64,000 bases of DNA from Burkholderiales bacterium RIFCSPLOWO2_12_FULL_61_40 (GCA_001770935.1 MESI01000017.1:1-64000); one strand, 5' to 3'. Positions 7,627 through 17,886 are shown, counted from the stretch's first letter. The notes: generated from the letters alone by a model not told the origin. Numbers and translations: made by a program.

Positions 7627-10251
7627 ATGACCCAGCCCGTAATGAGTGTTGCCGACATTCGCAAAATCTTCCTCGACTTCTTCGCCTCCAAGGGCCACAC
7701 GGTGGTGGCGAGCAGCCCGCTGGTGCCCGGCAACGACCCCACGCTGATGTTCACCAACTCCGGCATGGTCCAGTTCAAGGACGTGTTCCTGGGCACCGAC
7801 AAGCGCTCTTACGTGCGCGCCGCCTCGGTCCAGGCCTGCCTGCGCGCCGGTGGCAAGCACAACGACCTGGAAAACGTGGGCTACACCGCGCGCCACCACA
7901 CCTTCTTCGAAATGCTGGGCAACTGGAGTTTTGGCGACTATTTCAAGCGCGACTCGCTCAAATGGGGCTGGGAGCTGCTGACCCAGGTCTACGGCCTGCC
8001 CGCCGACAAGCTGCTGGCCACGGTCTACATCGACGACCAGGAAGCCTACGACATCTGGACCCAAGAGATTGGCCTGCCGCCCGAGCGTGTGATCCGGATT
8101 GGCGACAACAAGGGCAAAAAATACGCGTCCGACAACTTCTGGATGATGGCCGACACCGGCCCCTGCGGCCCGTGCTCGGAAATCTTTTACGACCACGGTG
8201 ACCACATCCCCGGCGGACCTCCCGGCAGCCCCGGTGAAGACGGCGACCGCTTCATCGAAATCTGGAACCACGTGTTCATGCAGTTCGACATGCAGCCCGA
8301 TGGCAGCCTGGTCAAGCTGCCCGCGCCCTGCGTGGACACCGGCATGGGCCTGGAGCGCCTGGCCGCCATCCTGCAGCACGTGCACAGCAACTACGAAATC
8401 GACATTTTCCAGGGCCTGATTGCCGCCGCCGCCCGCGAAACCGGCACCGCCGACCTGTCGCACCCTTCGCTCAAGGTGATTGCCGACCACATCCGCGCCA
8501 CCGCCTTCCTGGTGAGCGACGGTGTGATCCCCAGCAACGAAGGCCGGGGTTATGTGCAGCGCCGCATCATCCGCCGCGCCATCCGCCACGGCTACAAGCT
8601 GGGCAAAAAGACCCCGTTTTTCCACAAGTTGGTGGGCGATCTGGCCGCGCTGATGGGTGAGGCCTACCCCCACCTGGCGGCGCAGCAGGCGCGTATTACC
8701 GAAGTGCTGCGGGTGGAAGAAGAGCGTTTCTTTGAAACGCTGGCTACCGGCATGGAGATTCTGGACGTGGCATTGCAAGGCGGCGTCAAGCTGCTGCCCG
8801 GCGACGTGGCCTTCAAGCTGCACGACACCTACGGCTTTCCGCTCGACTTGTCCGCCGATGTGTGCCGCGAAAACAGTGTGGAAGTGGACGAAGCCGGTTT
8901 CCATGCCGCCATGGAGAAGCAAAAGGCCGCTGGCCGCGCGGCTGGCAAATTCAAGATGGACCGCGCGCTGGACTACAGCGGCGAGGGCAACGACTTCGTG
9001 GGTTACGAACAGCTCACGCAAGCTACAAAAATCGTAGCGCTCTACGCAGACGGTACGCCGGTGAGCAGCCTGAAAGCCGGTCAAAACGGCGTGGTGGTAC
9101 TGGATGCCACCCCGTTTTACGCCGAGAGCGGCGGCCAGGTGGGCGACGAGGGTGCCATCTTCTGCGACCACGGCCTGTTTGAGGTGGCTGACACCCAAAA
9201 GATCAAGGCCGATGTGTTTGGCCAGCATGGCATCCTGGCCACTGGCAGCCTCAGCGTGGGTGATGCGGTCACCGCCCATGTGAACACGGTCATCCGCGCC
9301 GCCACCCAGCGCAACCACTCGGTCACCCATTTGATGCACAAAGCCCTGCGCGAAGTGCTGGGCGAGCATGTGCAGCAAAAGGGCTCCCTGGTCAACGCTG
9401 ACCGTACCCGTTTCGACTTCACCCACAACGCCCCGGTCACCGATGCGCAAATCCGCGAGATCGAAGTGCGTGTGAACGCCGAAATTTTGGCCAACGCCGC
9501 CACCCAAGCCCGCCTGATGGACATCGAAGCGGCCAAGCAAACCGGCGCCATGATGCTGTTTGGCGAGAAGTACGGCGAGACCGTGCGTGTGCTCGACATT
9601 GGCAGCACCACCGAACTCTGCGGCGGCACCCATGTAGCGCGCACCGGCGACATTGGCCTGTTCAAGGTGGTGGGCGAGGGCGGCGTGGCCGCCGGTGTGC
9701 GCCGTATCGAGGCCGTGACCGGCCAAAACGCGCTGGCCTATTTGCAGAACCTGGAAGACACCGTGGGCGTGGCGGCGGCCACCCTCAAGGCCCCGGTGGC
9801 CGAGCTGACCAGCCGCCTCGGGCAGGTGGTCGACCATGTGAAAGCACTGGAAAAAGAAGTGGCTGCGCTCAAGGGCAAGCTGGCCTCCGCCCAGGGCGAC
9901 GAACTGGTAACCCAGGCGCTGGAGATCAACGGCGTCAAGTTGCTGGCTGCCCAACTGGACGGCGCCGACACCAAGACCCTGCGCGAGACCATGGACAAGC
10001 TCAAGGACAAGCTCAAAACCGCGGTCATCGTGTTGGCCGCCGTGGACGGCGACAAGGTGCAGCTGGCCGTGGGCGTCACGCTAGATACCACGGGCAAGGT
10101 CAAGGCCGGTGAACTGGTCAACTTCCTGGCAGCGCAGGTGGGCGGCAAGGGCGGCGGCAAGGCCGACATGGCCATGGCCGGTGGCACCGAGCCCTCCAAA
10201 CTGCCCGCAGCCCTGACCAGCGTGCAGGCCTGGGTGGCAGGCAAGCTTTGA
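7627..10251 (+). CDS. alaS: Alanine--tRNA ligase
   Basis: Full-length AlaS: '[46 protein letters not shown]', '[15 protein letters not shown]'. Confidence 0.99.
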   Translation: MTQPVMSVADIRKIFLDFFASKGHTVVASSPLVPGNDPTLMFTNSGMVQFKDVFLGTDKRSYVRAASVQACLRAGGKHNDLENVGYTARHHTFFEMLGNWSFGDYFKRDSLKWGWELLTQVYGLPADKLLATVYIDDQEAYDIWTQEIGLPPERVIRIGDNKGKKYASDNFWMMADTGPCGPCSEIFYDHGDHIPGGPPGSPGEDGDRFIEIWNHVFMQFDMQPDGSLVKLPAPCVDTGMGLERLAAILQHVHSNYEIDIFQGLIAAAARETGTADLSHPSLKVIADHIRATAFLVSDGVIPSNEGRGYVQRRIIRRAIRHGYKLGKKTPFFHKLVGDLAALMGEAYPHLAAQQARITEVLRVEEERFFETLATGMEILDVALQGGVKLLPGDVAFKLHDTYGFPLDLSADVCRENSVEVDEAGFHAAMEKQKAAGRAAGKFKMDRALDYSGEGNDFVGYEQLTQATKIVALYADGTPVSSLKAGQNGVVVLDATPFYAESGGQVGDEGAIFCDHGLFEVADTQKIKADVFGQHGILATGSLSVGDAVTAHVNTVIRAATQRNHSVTHLMHKALREVLGEHVQQKGSLVNADRTRFDFTHNAPVTDAQIREIEVRVNAEILANAATQARLMDIEAAKQTGAMMLFGEKYGETVRVLDIGSTTELCGGTHVARTGDIGLFKVVGEGGVAAGVRRIEAVTGQNALAYLQNLEDTVGVAAATLKAPVAELTSRLGQVVDHVKALEKEVAALKGKLASAQGDELVTQALEINGVKLLAAQLDGADTKTLRETMDKLKDKLKTAVIVLAAVDGDKVQLAVGVTLDTTGKVKAGELVNFLAAQVGGKGGGKADMAMAGGTEPSKLPAALTSVQAWVAGKL

Positions 10252-10262
10252 TTCTTGTTGCA

Positions 10263-10328
10263 TTTGCTACTGATTTAATAGCTGCTTGCGCATATTCCAT
10301 AAGGGCTGGAGTGCTATTTTGCATATAA
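10263..10328 (+). repeat. Dispersed repeat family 1, copy A
   Basis: tttgctactgatttaatagctgcttgcgcatattccataagggctggagtgctattttgcatataaa; aligns with the other copies; starts 12 bp after the alaS stop. Confidence 0.9.
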
Positions 10329-10380
10329 ACCTGATGGAACACGTCGCCCATCTGCCCATGCCCACCACGGCCTTTCATCC

Positions 10381-11517
10381 ATGATCCGCATTGACCCGCG
10401 CACGGTCATTCTGCTGGCCGGCGTCATGGGCGCGTTCATGGCGGGCATCATGTACGCCCTCAAGCGCAGTTATCCGCCAGCGATCAAAGGCCTGGGCGAA
10501 TGGGCGCTGGCGCTGGCGCTGATCTCGGTGGGCGGGGTGTTGGGTTTTGGGGTCGGGTTTTTGCCCGATGTGGTGAGTATCACCTTGCCCCGGCTGTTGT
10601 TTCCCTCCGGGCTTCTTTTGGCGTATGTGGGTACCCAGCGCTTTTTTGGCCTGACGCCCCGGATGTGGCCCTGGGTGGTTGTGATTGCCGCAGTGGTGCT
10701 GGCGCAAATGTGGTTTACCTTTGTAGCGCCCAGCTTCCATATGCGCCTGGTGCTGTCGGGCTCGCTGGGGGTGTGCTTGTTGATGGCCTATGTCCACCTT
10801 TTGCACCGGCAGGGAGTGTCGACATTTGCCAGGGCGCTGACGGTTGGCGTGTTGCTCACTCTGATGGCAATTGTGCTCATGCGCATCGTGACCACCTTTA
10901 TTTGGCCTGTAGGGGAGGGTGTTTTGGATACCTCGACCCACCACCTGATCTATGTCACCGGTTTTTCGTTCGGCATAGTGCTGCTCTCGGTCAGCCTGGT
11001 GCTGATGGCCACCGAGCGCCTGCATTCGGAAGTGGCGTATCTGGCCAGCCATGACTCGCTGACCAATGCTTTCACAAGGCGGCACATGAACGAAGTCTGT
11101 GCGATGGAGATGGAACGCAGCCAGCGCCACGGCCACAGCATGGCCCTGCTGATCATGGACCTGGACCATTTCAAGTCGGTCAACGACACCTACGGGCACC
11201 AGCGCGGGGATGGTTTGCTGGTTGATTTTGTCACCAAGGTCCAGGCGCTGCTGCGCCGTCCTGACCAGTTGGGGCGCTTTGGCGGGGAAGAGTTCGTGGC
11301 CTTGCTGCCGGAAACTTCGCTGGACGAGGCGATGGGGGTGGCAGAACGCATCCGGGCCGCCTGCGCCGCGTCCGACCAGGAACCTTGCCGCACCGTGAGT
11401 ATTGGCGTCACCACCAACCACACCGCGGGCGACAGCGTGGGCTCCCTGATCGCCCGGGCTGACGCCGCCATGTACCAGGCCAAGGCCAGGGGCCGCAACC
11501 GGGTGGAGACGGCCTGA
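10381..11517 (+). CDS. Membrane-anchored diguanylate cyclase (GGDEF)
   Basis: N-terminal TM segments; 'DLDHFKSVNDTYGHQRGD', 'GRFGGEEFVALLPET'. Confidence 0.92.
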   Translation: MIRIDPRTVILLAGVMGAFMAGIMYALKRSYPPAIKGLGEWALALALISVGGVLGFGVGFLPDVVSITLPRLLFPSGLLLAYVGTQRFFGLTPRMWPWVVVIAAVVLAQMWFTFVAPSFHMRLVLSGSLGVCLLMAYVHLLHRQGVSTFARALTVGVLLTLMAIVLMRIVTTFIWPVGEGVLDTSTHHLIYVTGFSFGIVLLSVSLVLMATERLHSEVAYLASHDSLTNAFTRRHMNEVCAMEMERSQRHGHSMALLIMDLDHFKSVNDTYGHQRGDGLLVDFVTKVQALLRRPDQLGRFGGEEFVALLPETSLDEAMGVAERIRAACAASDQEPCRTVSIGVTTNHTAGDSVGSLIARADAAMYQAKARGRNRVETA

Positions 11518-11550
11518 TCGACCGAGTTGCATATTGCAGTCTTGCCTGCT

Positions 11551-11615
11551 GTTGCTATCTATTTGGTAGCTGCTTGCGCACATTCTATAAGGGCTGGAGC
11601 CTGATTTGATACTGA
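11551..11615 (+). repeat. Dispersed repeat family 1, copy B
   Basis: gttgctatctatttggtagctgcttgcgcacattctataagggctggagcctgatttgatactga; overlaps the apparent TTG start of the next gene. Confidence 0.9.
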
Positions 11616-12160
11616 AAACCTTTCATTGGTGTACTGCAGGGCTGGCCTGGGGGCTGTTGGGCTCCCTGGCCGCACTGGCGGCCGAGCCCGAGCCCGCTAC
11701 GGGGTATGAGGTGCAGGCCTGGGACCCGCGCAAGCCGGTGCCCACCTTGCAGGCGACCGACCTGAACGGCAAAGTCTGGCGCTTGGCCGACTTGCGTGGC
11801 AAGGTGGTGCTGGTCAACTTCTGGGCGAGTTGGTGTGAGCCCTGCCGGGCCGAGATGCCTTCGCTGCAACGCCTGGCGGCGATGCATGCGCACGAGTTGG
11901 TGGTGCTGGCCGTCAACTTCAAGGAGTCCGCCGCCACGGTGCAGCAGTTTGTGCAGCGCACCGGACTGACGCTGCCGGTGTTGCCCGACCCGCAAGGCAG
12001 TGTGGCGCGCGCCTGGGGTGTGGCGATTTTTCCGTCCACCGTGCTGATTGATGCCCGTGGCAAGGTGCGCAGCGTGCTGCGGGGGGAGTTGGATTGGACT
12101 GGGGCGGATGCACAGCGCTTGCTCACGCCGATGTTCAAGCGAGCGTCCTTGCCGCTATGA
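11606..12160 (+). CDS. TlpA/ResA-like thiol-disulfide oxidoreductase (redoxin)
   Basis: 'GKVVLVNFWASWCEPCRAEMPSLQRL' with WCxxC; signal-peptide-like N-terminus from a TTG start. Confidence 0.88.
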   Translation: MILKTFHWCTAGLAWGLLGSLAALAAEPEPATGYEVQAWDPRKPVPTLQATDLNGKVWRLADLRGKVVLVNFWASWCEPCRAEMPSLQRLAAMHAHELVVLAVNFKESAATVQQFVQRTGLTLPVLPDPQGSVARAWGVAIFPSTVLIDARGKVRSVLRGELDWTGADAQRLLTPMFKRASLPL

Positions 12161-12197
12161 GTGCCTTCTCAATGTCCATGGGGCAATCAGCACAGGC

Positions 12198-12755
12198 TCA
12201 ATGCGCATGTGGATTGCCAGGCGCCTGGGGCTCTCCCTGGCTCGTGTATCCGCGCAACGCGGCGTAGCGCTTGTTTTGCGCGGGCGTGAGTATTTGTATT
12301 TGTGCAAGGTGTGCTTCCAGGTGTGTCTCGCGCACCTGGGCTTGCAGCGCACCTATGTCCTCCAGCGACCGGCTCAGCAGCTCCGGCGTGATCGCTTGGT
12401 TTGCAAATAACTGGTCCAGTTTGCGTTCTGCCTCGACCAATGCTTGGCCCAGCGGCCTGGCCTTGCGCTCCATGGCTGCGAAGAGGGCTTGCGTTTGGGC
12501 CAGTTGTTCCGGCGTGAGGGCCAGGGCGGCGCCCAACTCCAGAACGTGCGCGGGGCCGGCATAACCGTTCAGTTCGGCGGCCCGCGCCAGCCCCATGCCC
12601 TTGCCCGACAGCAAGCTGCGGACCTCGTCCGCCGAGAGTGCCTTGATCGCGCGTTCTTCCTGTCCCGCGTAGGCCGAAAGAGGAGGGGCTGCCCCCACCA
12701 GGGTGGAGCTCAGGGACAGGGCCAGAACCAGGCTGGCAAGGGGGGGGTGGTGCAT
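12198..12755 (-). CDS. Spy/CpxP-like periplasmic protein (LTxxQ-type)
   Basis: Signal peptide 'MHHPPLASLVLALSLSSTLVGAAPPLSA', 'ALTPEQLAQTQALF', 'ILTPAQNKRYAALRGY'. Confidence 0.75.
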   Translation of the reverse strand: MHHPPLASLVLALSLSSTLVGAAPPLSAYAGQEERAIKALSADEVRSLLSGKGMGLARAAELNGYAGPAHVLELGAALALTPEQLAQTQALFAAMERKARPLGQALVEAERKLDQLFANQAITPELLSRSLEDIGALQAQVRETHLEAHLAQIQILTPAQNKRYAALRGYTSQGEPQAPGNPHAH

Positions 12756-12845
12756 GGGAGTCTTTCTGCTGAGGTCAACCGATGGGTATCGGTCCGAGGG
12801 AAATTGTCCAGGCAAGCCGTGTTTCATAGGTATGATTCTGATCAT

Positions 12846-13508
12846 ATGACACCCCCTGCGCTCCCGCTCCCCGCCGCCTTGCACGCGCTGCTGCCTGCCG
12901 ACCTTCAGGCGGTGGCAACGCCCATGCAATTGAAACGCGGAGAGCGGCTGTTTGTGCAAGGCCACACGCCCGCCCGGATGTTTTACGTGGTGGGTGGTGA
13001 AGTGGTGCTGCAGCGCCTGGGTATCCAGGGTGAAAACGTGGTGCTGCAGCGGGTGCGCCAGGGCTTTGTGGCCGAGGCCAGCCTGCAGTCGCCCCGCTAC
13101 CACTGTGAGGCGGTCATGACATCGGCGGGTGAGTTGATCGCCCTGCCCATTGATGCGGTGCGCCAGGCCCTCTTGGACGACTCTGCATTTGCCACGCGTT
13201 GGATTGGCATGCTGAACCAGGAGCTCAAACGCCTGCGGGCCCAGTGCGAACGCCTGTCGCTGGTGGGGGTCAGAGACCGGGTGCTTCACCTCATCGAAAC
13301 CGAAGGGGCGGACGGGTGTTTGCGGCTCCAGGCCAGTCTCAAGTCGATCGCCGCAGAAATCGGTGTGACCCACGAGGCCCTGTACCGCACCCTGGCGGCG
13401 ATGGAAAAGCAGGGCCAACTGCAACGCACGGACGGGCAATTGCGGCTTGGCCGCATGGGTGCCGTCGGCGGCGGCGGATCGCCACTCCGGCAGGGAAAAG
13501 TCCGGTAG
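12846..13508 (+). CDS. Crp/Fnr-family transcriptional regulator
   Basis: cNMP-binding-like domain and C-terminal HTH 'ASLKSIAAEIGVTHEALYRTLAAMEKQGQL'. Confidence 0.88.
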   Translation: MTPPALPLPAALHALLPADLQAVATPMQLKRGERLFVQGHTPARMFYVVGGEVVLQRLGIQGENVVLQRVRQGFVAEASLQSPRYHCEAVMTSAGELIALPIDAVRQALLDDSAFATRWIGMLNQELKRLRAQCERLSLVGVRDRVLHLIETEGADGCLRLQASLKSIAAEIGVTHEALYRTLAAMEKQGQLQRTDGQLRLGRMGAVGGGGSPLRQGKVR

Positions 13509-13574
13509 CTTGTTTGTAACCATAGTGCATGGGTGCCGTGGTTAAATGAAGCACCAAAAGCAAGGGAACTGGCA

Positions 13575-14264
13575 ATGAATCACAAACCATGGGCAGAAAT
13601 CGCGCTCGTTTTTTTAGGGTTTTTGTTGTGCGCGCCATCACACGCGCAAAAAATGTACCGCTGCGGGAACGTGTACCAGGACCGACCTTGCGAGGGGGCG
13701 CAGGTCGGCAAGGAAGTTCGCAATTTTGACCCCACCCCTAAGCCTGTCGCCAGCGCCAGTACGGACAGCCAGTGCAGGCAACGCGGCATCGATTCGCAAA
13801 AAATTGTCTGGTCGCGCGAGGCTGGAGCATTGGCCGAAAAACTGATGGCCCATGCCTCGGATGACGAGAAAAGCCTGATCAGGGACGTGTACAGCAAACG
13901 CGGGACTGCACCGGAGGTGCGTGCCGCCATAGAGGCCGACTGTGTGGCGGCCAAAAAACAGGCCGAGCTGGCTGCGGCCATGCTGGCCGCCAGTGAGAAA
14001 TTGCAAGGCAAGAACCCAGCGTCCGCTGCCGCCGCTCCTGCGCGGGCTGCGGCCACCGATGCCAAAACAACGCAAGCGCAGCCCAGTGACGATGCATCGC
14101 TGCGCAAGGTCGCCGAAATGAAAAAAGCGCTTTGCACCAACATCCATGCAAAGTTGGACGACATTCAGAAAAATCAACGCGCCGGTGGCAGCATTGCCAC
14201 CATGGAAAGCCTGAATCAACGCCGACGGGACGTTGAAACCGAACGCAGCCGTGCAGGCTGCTAG
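13575..14264 (+). CDS. DUF4124-like exported protein
   Basis: Signal peptide followed by 'QKMYRCGNVYQDRPCEGAQVGKEVRN'. Confidence 0.7.
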   Translation: MNHKPWAEIALVFLGFLLCAPSHAQKMYRCGNVYQDRPCEGAQVGKEVRNFDPTPKPVASASTDSQCRQRGIDSQKIVWSREAGALAEKLMAHASDDEKSLIRDVYSKRGTAPEVRAAIEADCVAAKKQAELAAAMLAASEKLQGKNPASAAAAPARAAATDAKTTQAQPSDDASLRKVAEMKKALCTNIHAKLDDIQKNQRAGGSIATMESLNQRRRDVETERSRAGC

Positions 14265-14805
14265 TTACGCCACCACATGCGGCGAAAGATGCCATCCCGG
14301 AGGAAAAAGTGGTGGTAAAAGACCGCACCGACATGTAGCGTAAGCAGGGCAGTCAGGGCAGGCAGGTCCAGAAAATGCGTAAACGACGGAACCAGCTTGC
14401 CGCGCTCTTGCTCCAGTTCCGGGGTGAATTGGCCCAACTGCAGGGCCTGGCCTGTCAGGCGCCGAAGCCGCATGAAGTACAAGCGGGTTACCGTATTTCC
14501 CTCAATGAATTCCGCCAGAAACAGAATCACCATGCCTGCCAGCCACGGCACGTTCAGGAAGTTCAGTCCACCGTAATACTGGGTGATCATCCAGCCCCAG
14601 ACGCAAGCAGCAATAATGCCCCCGGCACGACCAAACCGTCATAGCAAACAGCAATGGTGCGGACGGCCCCGGCAAATGTCGGGAGTTCCCGGAGTTGCCG
14701 TGAGCGCATATCCGCCAGCCAGACGGCCACCAGACCGGCACCCATGAGGATGGCACCCAGTATGTGGACAAACTTGAGCAGGTTGTAATTCCATTTCCAT
14801 ATCAA
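14261..14805 (-). pseudogene. Degraded DUF2269-like / cytochrome b561-like membrane protein gene, frameshifted and 5'-truncated
   Basis: Two ORFs in different frames (14587..14805 'NLLKFVHILGAILMGAGLVAVWLADMRSRQ..VVPGALLLLASGAG*' and 14261..14590 'MITQYYGGLNFLNVPWLAGMVILFLAEFIEGNTVTRLYFMRLRRL..') read as one protein across a frame change; only a TTG start inside the 101-bp repeat is available. Confidence 0.7.
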
Positions 14806-14892
14806 TGCGATATGTCGTTGCCCCTCCTTGTCGTGCTAAAGCACTGCCTGCGTCGGGGCGCCTAATCTCCCATTGATTTGGAAACGGAATAA
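14786..14892. mobile_element. 101-bp MITE-like element (family 2), copy H, flanked by TAA
   Basis: TAA-ttccatttccatatcaatgcgatatg...ctcccattgatttggaaacggaa-TAA; terminal inverted repeats; element proper 14789..14889 = 101 bp; homologous to 46309..46409. Confidence 0.82.
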
Positions 14893-14920
14893 GACATGGG
14901 GAATCTCTCGTCTTAGGTGC

Positions 14921-15388
14921 TCACTGAGCTTTTTTGATGGCGGGTGGCGCTACCCTGAGACGCCCGGCCATGCGCAAACCATCGCGAACATTTAAACCCA
15001 TCAGCGTCAGATTGGTGGCGCCAGCCAGGAGTTCGATGCTTTGCACGATGTAGAAGGTCGTATCAAAGCCGCCTGCCGAGGCCCAGCGGTTCAGCGCAAT
15101 CGCGCAGGGAACCAACACCAACAGGCCGTTGGCTGCGATCAAGGGCATACGTTTCTTTTTTGCATCCACCAATCGACCACGCCGCGATTTACCCAGGAAC
15201 ATGCCGCTCGCGCCTGCCGCCACCATGGCCGGAATGAGAATCCACAAGCCCGGAGTCACAATCAGCGACTTCAGTTGGGCCACTGCCTCGTGCGAGCCGA
15301 ATAGCTCGACCATGAGCGTGGATATAAAAAAGGTCGCGATACACAGCGGGGCAAGAATTCCCGCAATCAGATGTGCGCGTTTTGGCAT
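14921..15388 (-). CDS. Hypothetical membrane protein (4 TM-like)
   Basis: 'MPKRAHLIAGILAPLCIATFFISTLMVELFGSHEAVAQLKSLIVTPGLWILIPAMVAAGASGMFLGKSRRG'. Confidence 0.75.
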   Translation of the reverse strand: MPKRAHLIAGILAPLCIATFFISTLMVELFGSHEAVAQLKSLIVTPGLWILIPAMVAAGASGMFLGKSRRGRLVDAKKKRMPLIAANGLLVLVPCAIALNRWASAGGFDTTFYIVQSIELLAGATNLTLMGLNVRDGLRMAGRLRVAPPAIKKAQ

Positions 15389-15578
15389 GACAAGTCCTTT
15401 TGGTGCAGTGGTTTGAAGCAGCACTCGGGTCAGCCGTTGGATCAACTTGACCTGAGCGTGTGCCTGGTAGGTACTTTAGAAAACCACGTTCAAATGGCAT
15501 AGCCCGCGCGACTTGATTCACTGTTTGGTAAACGTTGACAATCGGCATCAAACACCCCACAGAAAATGGAGGCTCCGT

Positions 15579-16496
15579 ATGGATCGTTTTGATGCAATGC
15601 GCGCGTATGTGCAGGTTGTGGAAAGCGGCAGCTACACCAAAGCAGCGCAGCAGCTGAACATGCACAAGGCCACCGTCAGCCAGCAGATTCAGCAACTGGA
15701 AGGAAAAATCAACGCCCGCCTGCTGATCCGTACCACGCGTTCGGTGACTCCAACCGCTGAGGGCCTGACGTATTACCAACACGCGTGCTCCATACTGAAG
15801 CAGGTGGACGATGTGGAAGCCCAGATGCGTCAAGGGTCGCACGCCCCAGCCGGGCATTTGCGGGTCAACGTGCCCGTGGCCATGGGGCGACAGATATTCG
15901 CACCGGAGATTCGCGGCTTTCTCAAGCGTTACCCCCAGATCACCATCGAACTTGCATGTTCTGACCGGTCTGTGGACCTGATCCAGGAAGGGGTGGATTG
16001 CGCGCTGCGCGGAGGGTTGTTGCCTGATTCCAGCTTGTCGGCATACCCAGTTGGCAACTTGCGATTTGCGCTATGTGCCGCGCCGCTCTACATCGAAGAA
16101 TATGGGCTTGCGCAATCTCCGCAGGAATTAACGCGGCACCAGCAAATCGGGTTTTTGCTGGCTTCAACAGGAAAAATGCGCCCTATCCAACTGACCAAGG
16201 CGGGGCAAACTTTGGAAGTGGATGTTCCGGCCCGATTCGTCACCACCGATAGTGCAGCTGCGCTGAGTGCAGGGCTGGACGGTCTGGGTATCGTTCATCT
16301 GGCAGAGTTTGTAGCCAGCCACTACCTGGCCAGTGGTGCGTTGGTGCGTGTGCTGCCGCACTGGCAGTGCCCATCCCTGCCACTTCACCTGGTGACACCA
16401 ACCAACCAACGCCGCGCGGCACGCGTCAAGGCCTTCATGGAGTGGGCGCAATTGCTGCTTCGCCAAAGGCTGGGTACGCAACTTGAACTACGCTAA
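15579..16496 (+). CDS. LysR-family transcriptional regulator
   Basis: 'MDRFDAMRAYVQVVESGSYTKAAQQLNMHKATVSQQIQQLEGKINARLLIRTTRSVTPTAEG'. Confidence 0.95.
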   Translation: MDRFDAMRAYVQVVESGSYTKAAQQLNMHKATVSQQIQQLEGKINARLLIRTTRSVTPTAEGLTYYQHACSILKQVDDVEAQMRQGSHAPAGHLRVNVPVAMGRQIFAPEIRGFLKRYPQITIELACSDRSVDLIQEGVDCALRGGLLPDSSLSAYPVGNLRFALCAAPLYIEEYGLAQSPQELTRHQQIGFLLASTGKMRPIQLTKAGQTLEVDVPARFVTTDSAAALSAGLDGLGIVHLAEFVASHYLASGALVRVLPHWQCPSLPLHLVTPTNQRRAARVKAFMEWAQLLLRQRLGTQLELR

Positions 16497-16581
16497 AACG
16501 AAAGTGTGGCCACGGTCTTGAATTGGGCCGTGCAGCTTCTTTCAGCCCAGACTCACCTCAGGTCAAAGCCCGACACCGCCA

Positions 16582-17886
16582 CTACGCATCAATCAAAATC
16601 GCCCGAAAATCATTCACATTGGTCAGCGTGGGGCCGGTGATGACCGCGTCGCCCAGTCGACCGAAAAAGCCATGGCCGTCGTTGTTGCTCAAATAGTCGT
16701 GGGGCTTCATCGCCAAGGTGTGGGCGCGCTCCAGCGTATCGGGGCCGATGTGGGCACCGGCGATTTCGGCCAAACCATCCACGCCATCGGTGTCACCGGC
16801 CAGCGCGTGGATGCGCGGGTGGCCGCCCAGGGTGATGCCCAGGGACAGCAGGCATTCCACATTGCGCCCGCCATTGCCGGTGCCGCGCACGGTGACCGTG
16901 GTTTCGCCCCCCGACAGGAGCACGCAAGGGGCTTGCACTGGCTGGCCGCGTTCAGCCACCTGCAGGGCAATGCCCGCCAGCACCTTGCCAACGTCGCGGG
17001 CTTCGCCTTCCAGCGCGTCGCTCAGGATGTAGGCGCTGTAACCCGCCTCTTTGGCCACGGCGGCGGCAGCTTCCAGTGCCATTTGGGGTGCGGCGATGGT
17101 GCGCACCGTGGACCGCACCAGCCGGGCGTCGCCGGGTTGGATGGATTCGCCCCGGCCGGACTCCAGCACCTCGCGCACGGGCGCGGGCAGGTCAATGCCG
17201 TAGCGTTGCACAATCGCCAGCGCGTCTGCACAGGTGGTGGGGTCGGCCACCGTGGGGCCGGAGGCGATGTTGATGGGGTCGTCGCCCGGCACGTCGGAGA
17301 TCAGCAGCGTCAGCACTTTTGCTGGGTGGCAGGCCGCGGCCAGACGGCCGCCTTTGATGGCCGAGAGGTGGCGGCGCACGCAGTTCATCTCGCTGATGGT
17401 GGCGCCAGATTTCAGCAGCGCGCGGTTGACTGCTTGTTTGTGCTCCAGTGTCAGGCCCTCCAGCGGCAGGGGCAGCAGGGACGAGCCTCCACCGGAGATG
17501 AGGCACAACACAAAATCCTCCGGGGTCAGGCCTCGCACGATTTGGAGCATGCGCCGGGCGGCGGCCAGGCCTGCGGCGTCGGGCACCGGGTGGGCCGCTT
17601 CCACAATCTCGATACGTTCGCAGGGCACTGCATAGCCATAGCGGGTGACCACCAGCCCCGACAGCGGCCCGCTCCAATGGTCTTCCACCGCCCGCGCCAT
17701 GGCGGCCGACGCTTTGCCTGCGCCAATGACGATGAGCCGCCCCGTGCCTAGCGCCTGCGGGGAGGGCAGGTGTGCGGGGATGCACAGCGCGGGTTGCGCG
17801 CTGGCAATGGCCGCGTCAAACATGCGCCGCAGCAATGCGCGCGCCGGTGGGGTGGTTTCAGGGACGGGTGGGGTGGCTGTGGTCAT
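16582..17886 (-). CDS. Glycerate 2-kinase / MOFRL-family hydroxypyruvate reductase
   Basis: 'LIVIGAGKASAAMARAVEDHW', 'CLISGGGSSLLPLP', 'LSGGETTVTVRGTGNGGRNVECLLSL', 'ALAGDTDGVDG'. Confidence 0.93.
   Translation of the reverse strand: MTTATPPVPETTPPARALLRRMFDAAIASAQPALCIPAHLPSPQALGTGRLIVIGAGKASAAMARAVEDHWSGPLSGLVVTRYGYAVPCERIEIVEAAHPVPDAAGLAAARRMLQIVRGLTPEDFVLCLISGGGSSLLPLPLEGLTLEHKQAVNRALLKSGATISEMNCVRRHLSAIKGGRLAAACHPAKVLTLLISDVPGDDPINIASGPTVADPTTCADALAIVQRYGIDLPAPVREVLESGRGESIQPGDARLVRSTVRTIAAPQMALEAAAAVAKEAGYSAYILSDALEGEARDVGKVLAGIALQVAERGQPVQAPCVLLSGGETTVTVRGTGNGGRNVECLLSLGITLGGHPRIHALAGDTDGVDGLAEIAGAHIGPDTLERAHTLAMKPHDYLSNNDGHGFFGRLGDAVITGPTLTNVNDFRAILIDA

Noticed and set aside
9010-9050. 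Possible family 1 repeat fragment in alaS (gcaagctacaaaaatcgtagcgct)
   Set aside because: Has a GCTAC-N7-GTAGC hairpin with matching spacing, but the conserved GCTTGCGCA..AAGGGCTGGAG half is missing and 'KIVALYADG' is normal for AlaS
7276-9954. 892-aa minus-strand ORF opposite alaS
   Set aside because: Low-complexity His/Gly/Ala/Val-rich translation antisense to an unambiguous alaS; GC-rich codon artefact
10118-10378. 86-aa minus ORF containing 'PALMEYAQAAIKSVANA'
   Set aside because: It is the open frame of repeat copy A read through antisense alaS; not a gene, though it supports the idea that the repeat keeps one frame open
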